NCBI RefSeq assembly: GCF_039521845.1
Contig: NZ_BAAACW010000006.1
Location: 1-9,144 of the forward strand
Length of the DNA stretch: 9,144 nucleotides
Direction: 5' to 3'
DNA from: Alkalibacterium iburiense
GTDB taxonomy: Bacteria; Bacillota; Bacilli; Lactobacillales; Carnobacteriaceae_A
Every line of letters starts with the position of its first letter. The first letter of the stretch is position 1. The notes below the pieces were generated by a model. It ran no database searches. It was given only the letters and a program-made list of their open reading frames with translations, and was not told the origin of the DNA. The position numbers were made by a program, and so were the translations under genes. Shown here one piece after another: positions 1 to 5,667 of this stretch.

Positions 1-35
1 AAAATCGCACTGTTAACAAGGAAAAGTAGTAAACC

Positions 36-58
36 GGTTAGGTTTTGACACCCTAACC
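36..58. repeat. Short inverted repeat (hairpin) near the left edge
   Basis: GGTTAGG (36-42) and CCTAACC (52-58) are perfect 7-base inverted repeats around a 9-base loop. On the minus strand the stem is followed by a moderately T-rich stretch (GGTTTACTACTTTTCC), so it could be a weak terminator for a short transcript leaving the T-box leader. It lacks a clean U-run on either strand, so that role is only a guess. Confidence 0.35.
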
Positions 59-76
59 ATAGTTTCTTACATTTAA

Positions 77-103
77 TTAACCCTTCTTTACTAACACAGA
101 CAT
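77..103 (-). other. Very short ORF after the T-box (8 codons, possible gene remnant or leader peptide)
   Basis: After the T-box terminator the minus strand carries a good ribosome binding site, AAGGAG (positions 113-118), nine bases before an ATG at 101-103. The ORF from that ATG is only MSVLVKKG before TAA at 77-79. An in-frame ATG at 119-121 would lengthen it to 14 residues. The next reading frame is open from the TAG before this ATG to the window edge and is rich in hydrophobic residues, but it has no start codon of its own. The element could be a leader peptide, the 5' end of a frameshifted gene, or chance. I do not recognise any product. Confidence 0.2.
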
Positions 104-130
104 CCTACCAAACTCCTTCATTTTTACATT

Positions 131-174
131 AAAAAAAGCCCTGCTCATAAACAAAAAAGCTTACAAGCAAGGGC
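131..174 (-). terminator. Intrinsic terminator of the T-box leader
   Basis: Read on the minus strand, GCCCTTGCT (166-174) pairs with AGCAGGGC (138-145) with one bulged T, followed by seven T residues (131-137). It directly follows the antiterminator, as in T-box attenuators, and would be the default structure when the cognate tRNA is charged. Confidence 0.85.
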
Positions 175-433
175 GAAGGACAGCTTCACGGTTCCACCTT
201 GTTTCTGTACATGTGTACACTCAAAGAGACTGCTAGAGTCTAAAGACTCATCAGTCAGGTATTTTTAACGGGTACTAACCGTTACCATTTACTGCCATAA
301 AAGGCTTCAATGATAAGATTCAGAGATGCACTTCCAACCATTAGACCTTGTCCTTTTCCACCGACCGGACTCTCTGTATCAGGCATAACAGCTGTACTCT
401 TCTCTTCACTATCGTTCAGTTGATAAATTTATA
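131..433 (-). promoter_or_regulatory. T-box riboswitch leader (tRNA-sensing transcription attenuator)
   Basis: On the minus strand the diagnostic T-box AAGGTGGAACCGTG lies at 187-200, matching 11 of the 13 fixed positions of AGGGUGGNACCGCG. Its partner CCTT follows at 178-181, giving the antiterminator. Stem I elements are visible: AGAGTA (395-400), the AGAGAG bulge, and a distal GTCC/GGAC stem whose loop contains GGTG. Further hairpins are TAACGG/CCGTTA (266-284) and a GACTG-GAGTC/GACTC-CAGTC stem (228-256). By alignment with the glyQS pattern GAA-N-codon-A, the specifier reads CTT (315-317, Leu). However, the UGGA of the T-box bulge would pair with a tRNA whose discriminator base is U, which is not usual for tRNA-Leu, so amino-acid identity is open. 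Such leaders normally control aminoacyl-tRNA synthetase, biosynthesis or transporter genes in response to uncharged tRNA. The controlled gene must lie to the left, mostly or wholly outside the window. Confidence 0.9.
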
Positions 434-439
434 AAACTA

Positions 440-468
440 ACTATAACAAACAGGAGGCTCACTGTCAA
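440..468 (-). promoter_or_regulatory. Sigma-A promoter of the T-box leader
   Basis: On the minus strand TTGACA (463-468) and TATAGT (440-445) are separated by exactly 17 bases. The predicted transcript starts near 433, just before the first strand of Stem I, which fits a T-box leader of about 300 bases. Confidence 0.85.
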
Positions 469-542
469 AAAGTAAGTGAATAATAAACTCTGTTTTTTAT
501 TTATACTTTAATTATCGAAAAGCAGTTGAGTTTATACGTCCT

Positions 543-560
543 GTCTTTTATTTAAAAGAC
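543..560. repeat. Perfect 18-base dyad upstream of the membrane protein gene
   Basis: GTCTTTTA (543-550) and TAAAAGAC (553-560) are perfect inverted repeats separated by only two bases, too close for a stable RNA hairpin loop but typical of a dimeric repressor or activator site. It is immediately followed by TATAAA (561-566), a possible -10 for the gene starting at 616. No convincing -35 is seen at 16-18 bases upstream, so activator dependence is possible. The rest of 470-615 shows only AT-rich sequence. Confidence 0.4.
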
Positions 561-615
561 TATAAATGGACGAGTGAGATCATAGTTAACTTTAATCCTC
601 GATAGGAGCGTATGT

Positions 616-1410
616 ATGTTTACATTAGGTAGAAAAATAGATTTAAGTTATAAAACTAATTTGATGATTGTACTTTTTTCGATTGCTACCTTGGTTTTTT
701 CTTGGCTTTGGCTAGGAGAATTATCAGCTGGTATCTTTTTAGGTGGCAGTGTGTTCTTAGCCTGGGCCTTATCGAGAGAACTTAACCCAGCTCAACCTTA
801 TTCAGCCTTTTTAACTGTTGTCTTTTCTCTTGTCAATCTTCTGTTTTTTGAAACCATTCACATTCTTATTGTCCTTTGGCTCCTCCTTTTGCTCAGATTA
901 GTTAATGGTATCACTGGCAAAAAGCTAACCCTATTAGATATTCTTTCTTTATTCGGATTCACTCTGTTCCTTTCTTTTAACAAGGAAAGCAGCTTATTCC
1001 TTCTAATTTTTACCCTAGCCATGACAACAATTTGTTTGTTTTCAGACCGTCAGAAGTTAGGCATCATTGTCACTCCAATAGCTGGCATCCTGTTCATTGT
1101 ACAAAACATATGGATGGATACCTTATCGTTGCTTAACCTTGCCCAGCTCTCTATATTGAATGGGGTACTCATAACTGTTTCCAGTTTATCTGTGTTCGTT
1201 TTCTGGTTTTTATCAAAGATTCCTACTCCGGATGACAGCGGAGGGACAGCTAGCCCTTCCAGGGTTTTCGCTGGACAGCTCCTTTTCAGTGTTGCCGTGC
1301 TTTTGATGGTGTTCGACAATCAGTTATCGGTAAATGATCAGTTTCTTTATTTAGCCGTGTTTGCGGGAGTTAACCTCTATTATTTGAGTTCAAACGTTTT
1401 GTTTAACTAA
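616..1410 (+). CDS. Polytopic integral membrane protein of unknown function
   Basis: The 264-residue product is dominated by hydrophobic stretches; roughly eight to ten membrane-spanning segments can be drawn, for example near residues 15-33, 36-52, 61-96, 105-120, 125-141, 149-163, 175-200, 217-233 and 242-258. A polar SRELNP motif follows the second segment (53-58), and a short soluble loop rich in Pro, Asp, Ser and Gly (about 202-216) precedes the last two. I see no ATP-binding, His/Asp catalytic or metal-binding signature and do not recognise the family, so no substrate is proposed. The start is supported by AGGAG at 604-608, seven bases before ATG 616; the earlier ATG at 612 is in another frame and stops after six codons. 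The gene stands alone, divergent from the T-box leader and convergent with copB. Confidence 0.8.
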   Translation: MFTLGRKIDLSYKTNLMIVLFSIATLVFSWLWLGELSAGIFLGGSVFLAWALSRELNPAQPYSAFLTVVFSLVNLLFFETIHILIVLWLLLLLRLVNGITGKKLTLLDILSLFGFTLFLSFNKESSLFLLIFTLAMTTICLFSDRQKLGIIVTPIAGILFIVQNIWMDTLSLLNLAQLSILNGVLITVSSLSVFVFWFLSKIPTPDDSGGTASPSRVFAGQLLFSVAVLLMVFDNQLSVNDQFLYLAVFAGVNLYYLSSNVLFN

Positions 1411-1430
1411 GTTTCTTCAGCTATAAATAA

Positions 1431-1480
1431 ACACACGCTTCACGTTAGCAAGGGACTAACCTGCTAAGCAAAGCGTGTGT
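1431..1480. terminator. Long bidirectional hairpin terminator between the membrane protein gene and copB
   Basis: ACACACGCTT (1431-1440) and AAGCGTGTGT (1471-1480) form a perfect 10-bp stem. Inside it TTAGC and AGG (1445-1453) pair with CCT and GCTAA (1460-1467), making a second stem. It lies in the gap between two convergent stop codons (1410 and 1487). T-rich sequence follows on both strands (minus side TTTATTTAT; plus side less regular, ATTAGTTTTC), so it probably serves both genes. Confidence 0.75.
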
Positions 1481-1486
1481 CTTGCA

Positions 1487-3526
1487 TTAGTTTTCTAAAT
1501 TTAAAAAGATGGCATTAACAGCGACGATAACTGTAGATAATGACATTAATATAGCTCCGACGGCTGGCGTCAAGGAAATTCCTATGGGTGCCAGTACTCC
1601 GGCAGCTAATGGAATAGCCAAGAAATTATATCCGGCACCCCATACTAAATTCTGCTTCATTTTACGCGTTGTTTTGTTCGCAAGTTCTATAAATGACTCA
1701 ATGTCCCCTGGATCTGACTGAGTTAAAATGACATCTGCTGAATCCAAAGCCACTTGTGTTCCCGCACCTACAGCAACACCAACATCCGCTAGAGCAAGGG
1801 AAGGGGCGTCATTTACTCCGTCTCCGACCATGACGACCGTTTGACCCTCTTTTTTCAACTGATCGACTAAATCATATTTATCTTGCGGTGACAGGTTTGC
1901 TTTATAATCCATCCCTAATTCTTCAGCCACACTCTTAGCCGCTTCTTCATTATCTCCCGTTGCCATTAACGGTTTAATCCCATTATCTTTTAATCTTTGA
2001 ATCAACTGGGCACTCGATTCTTTTATTTCATCTCCAAGTGCAATCGACCCGATGGCTTCGCCTTCTTCGGTTAAAACACTTAAAGTAGAACCGGCTGGTA
2101 TGTCTACGTTTATGTCTTTCCCATACGCTTTCAGGCTGATTAATTCATAGTTCTTTCCATTTGCTTGACCTTTGACACCCGATCCTGACAGCACATCCAC
2201 AGAATCAAATGAGACAGGTTTTATATTTTCAATGTCAGCATAGTCAACAATGGATTGAGCGATAGGGTGACTGGACCCGCCTTCGATTCCTGCCATTAAC
2301 GCAGTCAGCTCTTCTTCTGAGTAGCCTTCTTTTAGGGGTGTCACACCAACAACCTTGAATTCACCTGTAGTGAGTGTTCCTGTTTTATCCAATACCATCA
2401 CATCAGCATTCTTCGCCAATTCTAAAGCATGACGGTCTTTAACGAGTAAACCGCGTCCCGCACCCAAGCTCGTACTTCTAGCTACAACGAGCGGAATAGC
2501 TAGGCCTAAGGCATGCGGACAGGCAATGACTAAAGTCGTTACCGTAAAGACAATGGCCGTCTGTAAGTCAACGGACACTAACCAAACAACAAAGGCTATA
2601 ATGGCTGCCGCCACAGCAATGTAAAAGAGCCAACCCGCTACTTTTTGAGCTCTATCTTCTGCACGAGACGGCTGGTTCTGAGCTTCACCAATTAAGGATT
2701 GAACTTGAGAGATAAAGGATTTTTCCCCAGTTTCTTTTACCTCTAAATAAATAGCTCCTTCCCCATTGGTCGATCCGCCAATAACTTCGTCCCCCGTTTT
2801 CTTTTCAACAGGTTTGGATTCGCCCGTCAGTAAAGATTCGTTTACTTTGGTTTCACCACGGATAATGATACCGTCTGCCGGAATGCTTTCTCCAGCTTGT
2901 ACACGGACGATGTCTCCTATTTTTAGTTCGGATACAGGGCGGCTCACTACTTCGTCGTCCTCTAATATAACCTGAGCCTCTTTAGGGAGAAGTTCAGCTA
3001 AAGACTGCTGTGCATCCCCTGCTTCGCCCACTGCTCTCATTTCTATCCAATGCCCCAGCAGCATGATTAAAATGAGCGACGCGAATTCGAAGAAATAGTC
3101 CATGACGTGCTCCCCTGTCGTATAACGGGCAATCACAGCATAAACACTGTAAAAATAAGAGACCGTTAGACCAAGCGAAACTAAGGCCATCATTCCCGGT
3201 TGTTTCTGTTTAAATTCATTTATAGCCCCTTGATAGAATGGTTTCCCCCCGTAAAAAAATAGACCAGTTGACAGAACAACGGCAAGTATGTCCGAATACG
3301 TAAAAGTGAATTGAAGAGGCAAGGTAATACCCATCATTGGGGATATAATCATGATGATTAAACCGATTGGCAATGATCTAAAGAAAAGTTCTTTAAAGTT
3401 CCCATGATGGTGATGGTGTCCCCCGTGGTCATGGCCTGCATGGTGATGTTCTTCCTCTACTTGATGGTCATGATGCGCATGACCCACATGTTCGTCGTGA
3501 CTTGAATGATTATGATGTTTACTCAT
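1487..3526 (-). CDS. copB: CopB-type copper-exporting P1B ATPase (CPH type)
   Basis: This 679-residue protein is a membrane ATPase expected to pump copper ions out of the cytoplasm. The core motifs are present: TGES 234-237 (actuator domain), CPH 336-338 in the ion-binding membrane helix, DKTGT 380-384 with phosphorylated Asp380, the nucleotide-domain SHP near 419-421, TGDN 523-526 and GDGVND 568-573. YN (633-634) and MSLST (661-665) in the last two helices agree with the P1B-3 (CPH) group, to which Enterococcus hirae CopB belongs, as distinct from CPC-type CopA pumps. The N-terminus has no CxxC heavy-metal domain; instead 19 of the first 41 residues are His, a likely metal-binding tail. Start: GGAGGG (3533-3538) six bases before the ATG. 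The upstream cop box suggests release of a CopY repressor by copper. No copY, copZ or copA lies in this window. Ag+ transport is an alternative. Confidence 0.95.
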   Translation of the reverse strand: MSKHHNHSSHDEHVGHAHHDHQVEEEHHHAGHDHGGHHHHHGNFKELFFRSLPIGLIIMIISPMMGITLPLQFTFTYSDILAVVLSTGLFFYGGKPFYQGAINEFKQKQPGMMALVSLGLTVSYFYSVYAVIARYTTGEHVMDYFFEFASLILIMLLGHWIEMRAVGEAGDAQQSLAELLPKEAQVILEDDEVVSRPVSELKIGDIVRVQAGESIPADGIIIRGETKVNESLLTGESKPVEKKTGDEVIGGSTNGEGAIYLEVKETGEKSFISQVQSLIGEAQNQPSRAEDRAQKVAGWLFYIAVAAAIIAFVVWLVSVDLQTAIVFTVTTLVIACPHALGLAIPLVVARSTSLGAGRGLLVKDRHALELAKNADVMVLDKTGTLTTGEFKVVGVTPLKEGYSEEELTALMAGIEGGSSHPIAQSIVDYADIENIKPVSFDSVDVLSGSGVKGQANGKNYELISLKAYGKDINVDIPAGSTLSVLTEEGEAIGSIALGDEIKESSAQLIQRLKDNGIKPLMATGDNEEAAKSVAEELGMDYKANLSPQDKYDLVDQLKKEGQTVVMVGDGVNDAPSLALADVGVAVGAGTQVALDSADVILTQSDPGDIESFIELANKTTRKMKQNLVWGAGYNFLAIPLAAGVLAPIGISLTPAVGAILMSLSTVIVAVNAIFLNLEN

Positions 3527-3548
3527 ATAAATCCCTCCATTTTTTGTT

Positions 3549-3558
3549 TACATTTGTA
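3549..3558. promoter_or_regulatory. Cop box (CopY-type operator) for copB
   Basis: TACATTTGTA is an exact match to the CopY-family operator core TACANNTGTA. It lies between the copB promoter and its ribosome binding site, about 7-16 bases downstream of the predicted transcription start, where a bound repressor would block initiation. The regulator itself is not encoded in the window. Confidence 0.75.
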
Positions 3559-3570
3559 ATCGTTAAGCCT

Positions 3571-3599
3571 AGTTTATAACCGAAATCTATTCATGTCAA
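3571..3599 (-). promoter_or_regulatory. Promoter of copB
   Basis: On the minus strand TTGACA (3594-3599) is followed after 15 bases by TATAAA (3573-3578), or after 17 bases by TAAACT (3571-3576). The first has the better -10 but a short spacer; the second has standard spacing. A spacing defect of this sort could also mean MerR-type control, but the cop box downstream makes CopY-type repression the simpler reading. Confidence 0.6.
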
Positions 3600-3610
3600 G
3601 TCTTAGCATC

Positions 3611-3649
3611 TAAAAAAGCAAGGTTAGACTGTAACATCTAACCTTGCTT
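3611..3649 (-). terminator. Strong intrinsic terminator of dps
   Basis: A perfect 13-bp stem (3616-3628 with 3637-3649) around an 8-base loop is followed on the minus strand by six T residues ending at 3612. It lies 17 bases past the dps stop and isolates dps from the copB promoter immediately downstream. Confidence 0.92.
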
Positions 3650-3665
3650 CTACATATACTTCTTT

Positions 3666-4133
3666 TTATCTCGCTTTTGTCGCTTCATTACCTAAGAAAG
3701 CTTGCAGCATCCAAATAGTCAGGTCCACATTTTCTTTCATAGCAATAAGCATATCATTCGACACAAAGTCTCCAGCATCTTCTGTTAACTGAATCCCTTT
3801 ATCTAATGACGTACGCAGTGTTTCGTAGTCTTCGATAACCGCTCTAACCATGTCAGTTTCAGAAAGATTCTTATCTTCCGGGTTCTCTTTAATGACAGAA
3901 TGTTCTGTAAATTCTTGTAGTGTAGAATACGGCTCTCCACCTATAGCCAGTAATCTTTCCGCTACTTCATCCATATCCTCCGTAACCTTGTCATAGAGTT
4001 CTTCAAATTTTTCGTGAAGTGCAAAAAAGTGGGGTCCTTTAATATACCAATGGAACTGATGCAGTCGTGTGTAGAATACTCCTTGAGTTGCCACTAAGCT
4101 GTTGAGGTAGTTCTTAACTTCTGTGTTAGCCAT
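3666..4133 (-). CDS. dps: Dps/MrgA family DNA-binding ferritin-like protein
   Basis: The 155-residue product is a typical Dps miniferritin: a dodecameric shell that oxidises Fe2+ with H2O2, stores the iron and shields DNA during oxidative stress. The inter-subunit ferroxidase residues align with Listeria Dps: His28 (in FHWY), His40 (in ALHEKFEELYD), Asp55 and Glu59 (in DEVAERLLAIGG), with Glu44 where Listeria has Asp47. The GEP and PYSTL segment after the second helix is also family-typical. Length is normal. Start: AGGAGG (4143-4148) nine bases before the ATG. A perfect PerR box covers its promoter, as for Bacillus subtilis mrgA, so peroxide induction and repression by PerR with Fe or Mn are expected. 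It has its own terminator and is monocistronic. The N-terminal tail is short with few Lys or Arg, so DNA binding itself may be weak. Confidence 0.95.
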   Translation of the reverse strand: MANTEVKNYLNSLVATQGVFYTRLHQFHWYIKGPHFFALHEKFEELYDKVTEDMDEVAERLLAIGGEPYSTLQEFTEHSVIKENPEDKNLSETDMVRAVIEDYETLRTSLDKGIQLTEDAGDFVSNDMLIAMKENVDLTIWMLQAFLGNEATKAR

Positions 4134-4173
4134 ATATATGTTCCTCCTGTTGTTATTTATAATATTTATTACT

Positions 4174-4188
4174 TTATAATTATTATAA
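4174..4188. promoter_or_regulatory. PerR box overlapping the dps promoter
   Basis: TTATAATTATTATAA matches the PerR consensus TTATAATNATTATAA at every position. The symmetry extends to a 9-1-9 palindrome at 4172-4190. It covers the -10 of dps (4182-4187), so occupancy by the peroxide sensor PerR would block transcription. Confidence 0.9.
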
Positions 4189-4210
4189 AGTATAACTGAT
4201 TCATTGTCAA
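4182..4210 (-). promoter_or_regulatory. Promoter of dps (consensus sigma-A)
   Basis: On the minus strand TTGACA (4205-4210), a 17-base spacer and TATAAT (4182-4187) give a full consensus promoter. Such a strong promoter makes sense for a gene held down by PerR and released under peroxide stress. Confidence 0.9.
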
Positions 4211-4226
4211 TGCAAATGCTTTTTTA

Positions 4227-4235
4227 TGCTATACT
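4227..4235 (+). promoter_or_regulatory. Extended -10 promoter of the DUF1801 gene
   Basis: TG-C-TATACT (4227-4235) is an extended -10 element; the nearest -35-like hexamer TTGTCA (4204-4209) is 20 bases upstream, which is long. Predicted transcription starts near 4242, so an ATG at 4242 would be leaderless, which argues for the downstream start at 4266. Confidence 0.5.
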
Positions 4236-4253
4236 TACTTAATGGAACAAAAT

Positions 4254-4259
4254 GGGAGG
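4254..4259 (+). promoter_or_regulatory. Ribosome binding site deciding the DUF1801 start
   Basis: GGGAGG lies six bases before ATG 4266 and downstream of the alternative ATG at 4242, so translation should begin at 4266. Confidence 0.8.
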
Positions 4260-4265
4260 TGCCAC

Positions 4266-4643
4266 ATGCACTATGATGCGACCGATCCAAACCACTATCT
4301 CAGCTTGCTCGAAGAAGATTGGCGCAAAGACAAGCTGCTTGACGTTCGTCAACTTATACTATCCTATGCCCCTGAACTCGAAGAAAGCATCCGATATAAA
4401 ATGCTTAACTTCGGAAAAGGAGAGTCCTATGTGTTCGCTCTAACGGCACAAAAGCATTACGTCAGTTTGTATGTCGGTTCAATCGAAAAAATTGATCAGT
4501 CCGATGTCCTGCTGGCTGGCTATAATTACGGCAAGGGCTGTATACGAATCCGTAAAACTATAGACATTGACCAGACTGAATTAGAAAGGTTTATCCAGAA
4601 AACCGTTAATCTTTGGCGTGCTGGCGAGGACATTGACTGTTAA
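4266..4643 (+). CDS. DUF1801 / YdhG-like small protein
   Basis: The product from the supported start has 125 residues (an upstream ATG at 4242 would add eight, but lacks a ribosome binding site). It matches the DUF1801 fold seen in B. subtilis YdhG (Fra): an N-terminal helical part with L..VR.LI....PELEE.I.YKM, a central G.....FA....HYVSLYV strand pair, and a C-terminal GKGCIRIRK segment followed by a helix with DQTELERFIQKTV. In YdhG this fold acts as a frataxin-like iron chaperone; many other DUF1801 members have no known role. It is divergent from dps with the two promoters about 20 bases apart, so a link to iron is tempting, but the only support is the shared region and family resemblance. 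No signal peptide or membrane segment. The stop is one base from that of the convergent GST gene. Confidence 0.8.
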   Translation: MHYDATDPNHYLSLLEEDWRKDKLLDVRQLILSYAPELEESIRYKMLNFGKGESYVFALTAQKHYVSLYVGSIEKIDQSDVLLAGYNYGKGCIRIRKTIDIDQTELERFIQKTVNLWRAGEDIDC

Positions 4644-4644
4644 T

Positions 4645-5604
4645 TTATTCCAAGCTTAAGTCCAGAACAGGCCCTTCAGGTACGATACCTGTGGGGTTTA
4701 TGTTTGTATGACTGCGGTAGTAATGTTCTTTAATATGATTGAAATCAATTGTTTCTGCTACCCCTGGCCAGTTATACAATTCTTTCGTATAACGCCATAA
4801 ATTCTTATATTCTGTTAAACGTCTGATATTGCACTTAAAGTGACCATGATAGACACTGTCAAAGCGGATAAGTGTGGTAAATAAGCGCCAGTCCGCTTCA
4901 GTTATTCTACTTCCAGCCAAGTAAGGTGTTTCACCTAACATAACTTCTAAATCATCTAGAGCATTAAATAACTCTGTAACCTCTTCCTCGTATACCTCTT
5001 GTTTGGTCGCAAAACCAGCCTTGTAAACCCCGTTATTGACAGCATCATAGACTTTATCGTTAACCGCATCAATCTTATCTCGTAACTCTTCCGGATAATA
5101 ATCCCCTTCTAGAGCACCCACTTCATCAAAAGCCGTATTTAACATCCGCATGATTTCAGACGATTCATTATTGACAATCTTATCCTGCTTCAAATCATAT
5201 AACACAGGTACCGTTACACGGCCACTGTATTCGGGTTCTACATGAGTGTAGATTTCATACAGATACGTCGCATTTATAACAGGATCGGGGATGACCCCTT
5301 CCGCTTCTTCAAACGTCCATCCATTTTCCGCCATCAACGGGTTGACGATAGAAACAGATATCATCTCTTCCAGTCCTTTTAGTTTACGCATAATCATTGT
5401 ACGGTTAGCCCAAGGACAGGCATTTGCTACATAGAGATGATACCGATTCGGCTCTGCTTTGAACCCACCTTCTCCACTGGGTCCGGCGCCCCCATCTGGT
5501 GTAATCCAGTTCCTAAACTGTGACTCGGTTCGAATAAATCGTCCATCATTTGCCTCTGTGTCATACCACTTGTCATGCCATTTTCCATCTACTAATAATC
5601 CCAT
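4645..5604 (-). CDS. Glutathionyl-hydroquinone reductase-like GST (ECM4/Xi-class)
   Basis: The 319-residue protein (start at ATG 5602-5604) belongs to the Xi/omega-like GST family of E. coli YqjG and yeast Ecm4. The thioredoxin-fold half shows the catalytic motif CPWA with Cys63, the cis-proline V-P at 132-133 and the thiol-binding NNESSEI (145-151); the C-terminal half is the all-helical GST domain with ADWRLFTTLIRFD, and the tail PTGIVP is family-typical. These cytosolic enzymes reduce S-glutathionyl hydroquinones to hydroquinones during quinone detoxification. Many Bacilli make bacillithiol and not glutathione, so the real thiol partner is uncertain. Start choice: AAAGGGG (5611-5617) lies six bases upstream; a longer frame from 5667 would start upstream of the predicted transcription start and has no ribosome binding site. 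It is divergent from a LysR gene that may control it. The symbol yqjG is avoided because in B. subtilis it means a YidC homologue. Confidence 0.9.
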   Translation of the reverse strand: MGLLVDGKWHDKWYDTEANDGRFIRTESQFRNWITPDGGAGPSGEGGFKAEPNRYHLYVANACPWANRTMIMRKLKGLEEMISVSIVNPLMAENGWTFEEAEGVIPDPVINATYLYEIYTHVEPEYSGRVTVPVLYDLKQDKIVNNESSEIMRMLNTAFDEVGALEGDYYPEELRDKIDAVNDKVYDAVNNGVYKAGFATKQEVYEEEVTELFNALDDLEVMLGETPYLAGSRITEADWRLFTTLIRFDSVYHGHFKCNIRRLTEYKNLWRYTKELYNWPGVAETIDFNHIKEHYYRSHTNINPTGIVPEGPVLDLSLE

Positions 5605-5610
5605 ACTAAT

Positions 5611-5617
5611 CCCCTTT
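5611..5617 (-). promoter_or_regulatory. Ribosome binding site deciding the GST start
   Basis: On the minus strand AAAGGGG lies six bases before the ATG at 5604. The upstream in-frame ATGs have no comparable site, so the mature frame begins MGLLVDGKW. Confidence 0.75.
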
Positions 5618-5638
5618 CGCATTATCTTCATCACTCTC

Positions 5639-5667
5639 ATTATATGGATAACACAAACTTTAAACAA
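5639..5667 (-). promoter_or_regulatory. Promoter of the GST gene
   Basis: On the minus strand a consensus TATAAT (5639-5644) is preceded after 17 bases by a weak -35, TTGTTT (5662-5667). A weak -35 beside a perfect -10 fits an activator-dependent promoter, and a GGATAAC heptamer (5646-5652) sits directly beside the -10. Confidence 0.6.

Noticed and set aside
208..217. TACATGTGTA, a second exact match to the CopY operator core
   Set aside because: It lies inside the T-box leader transcript, where the same bases form part of a short hairpin (GTAC/GTAC); the match to a six-fixed-base palindrome is likely chance.
1050..1319. Open frame of 89 codons on the minus strand inside the membrane protein gene
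   Set aside because: It is antisense to a well-supported gene with its own ribosome binding site and shows no recognisable protein features.
1509..2975. Plus-strand open frames of about 70 codons within copB
   Set aside because: They are antisense shadows of the highly conserved ATPase domains.
4242..4265. Upstream ATG giving a DUF1801 protein eight residues longer
   Set aside because: The GGGAGG site lies between this ATG and the one at 4266, and predicted transcription starts at about 4242.
5605..5667. N-terminal extension of 21 residues on the GST
   Set aside because: It covers the TATAAT promoter element, has no ribosome binding site, and the family N-terminus begins near MGLLVDGKW.
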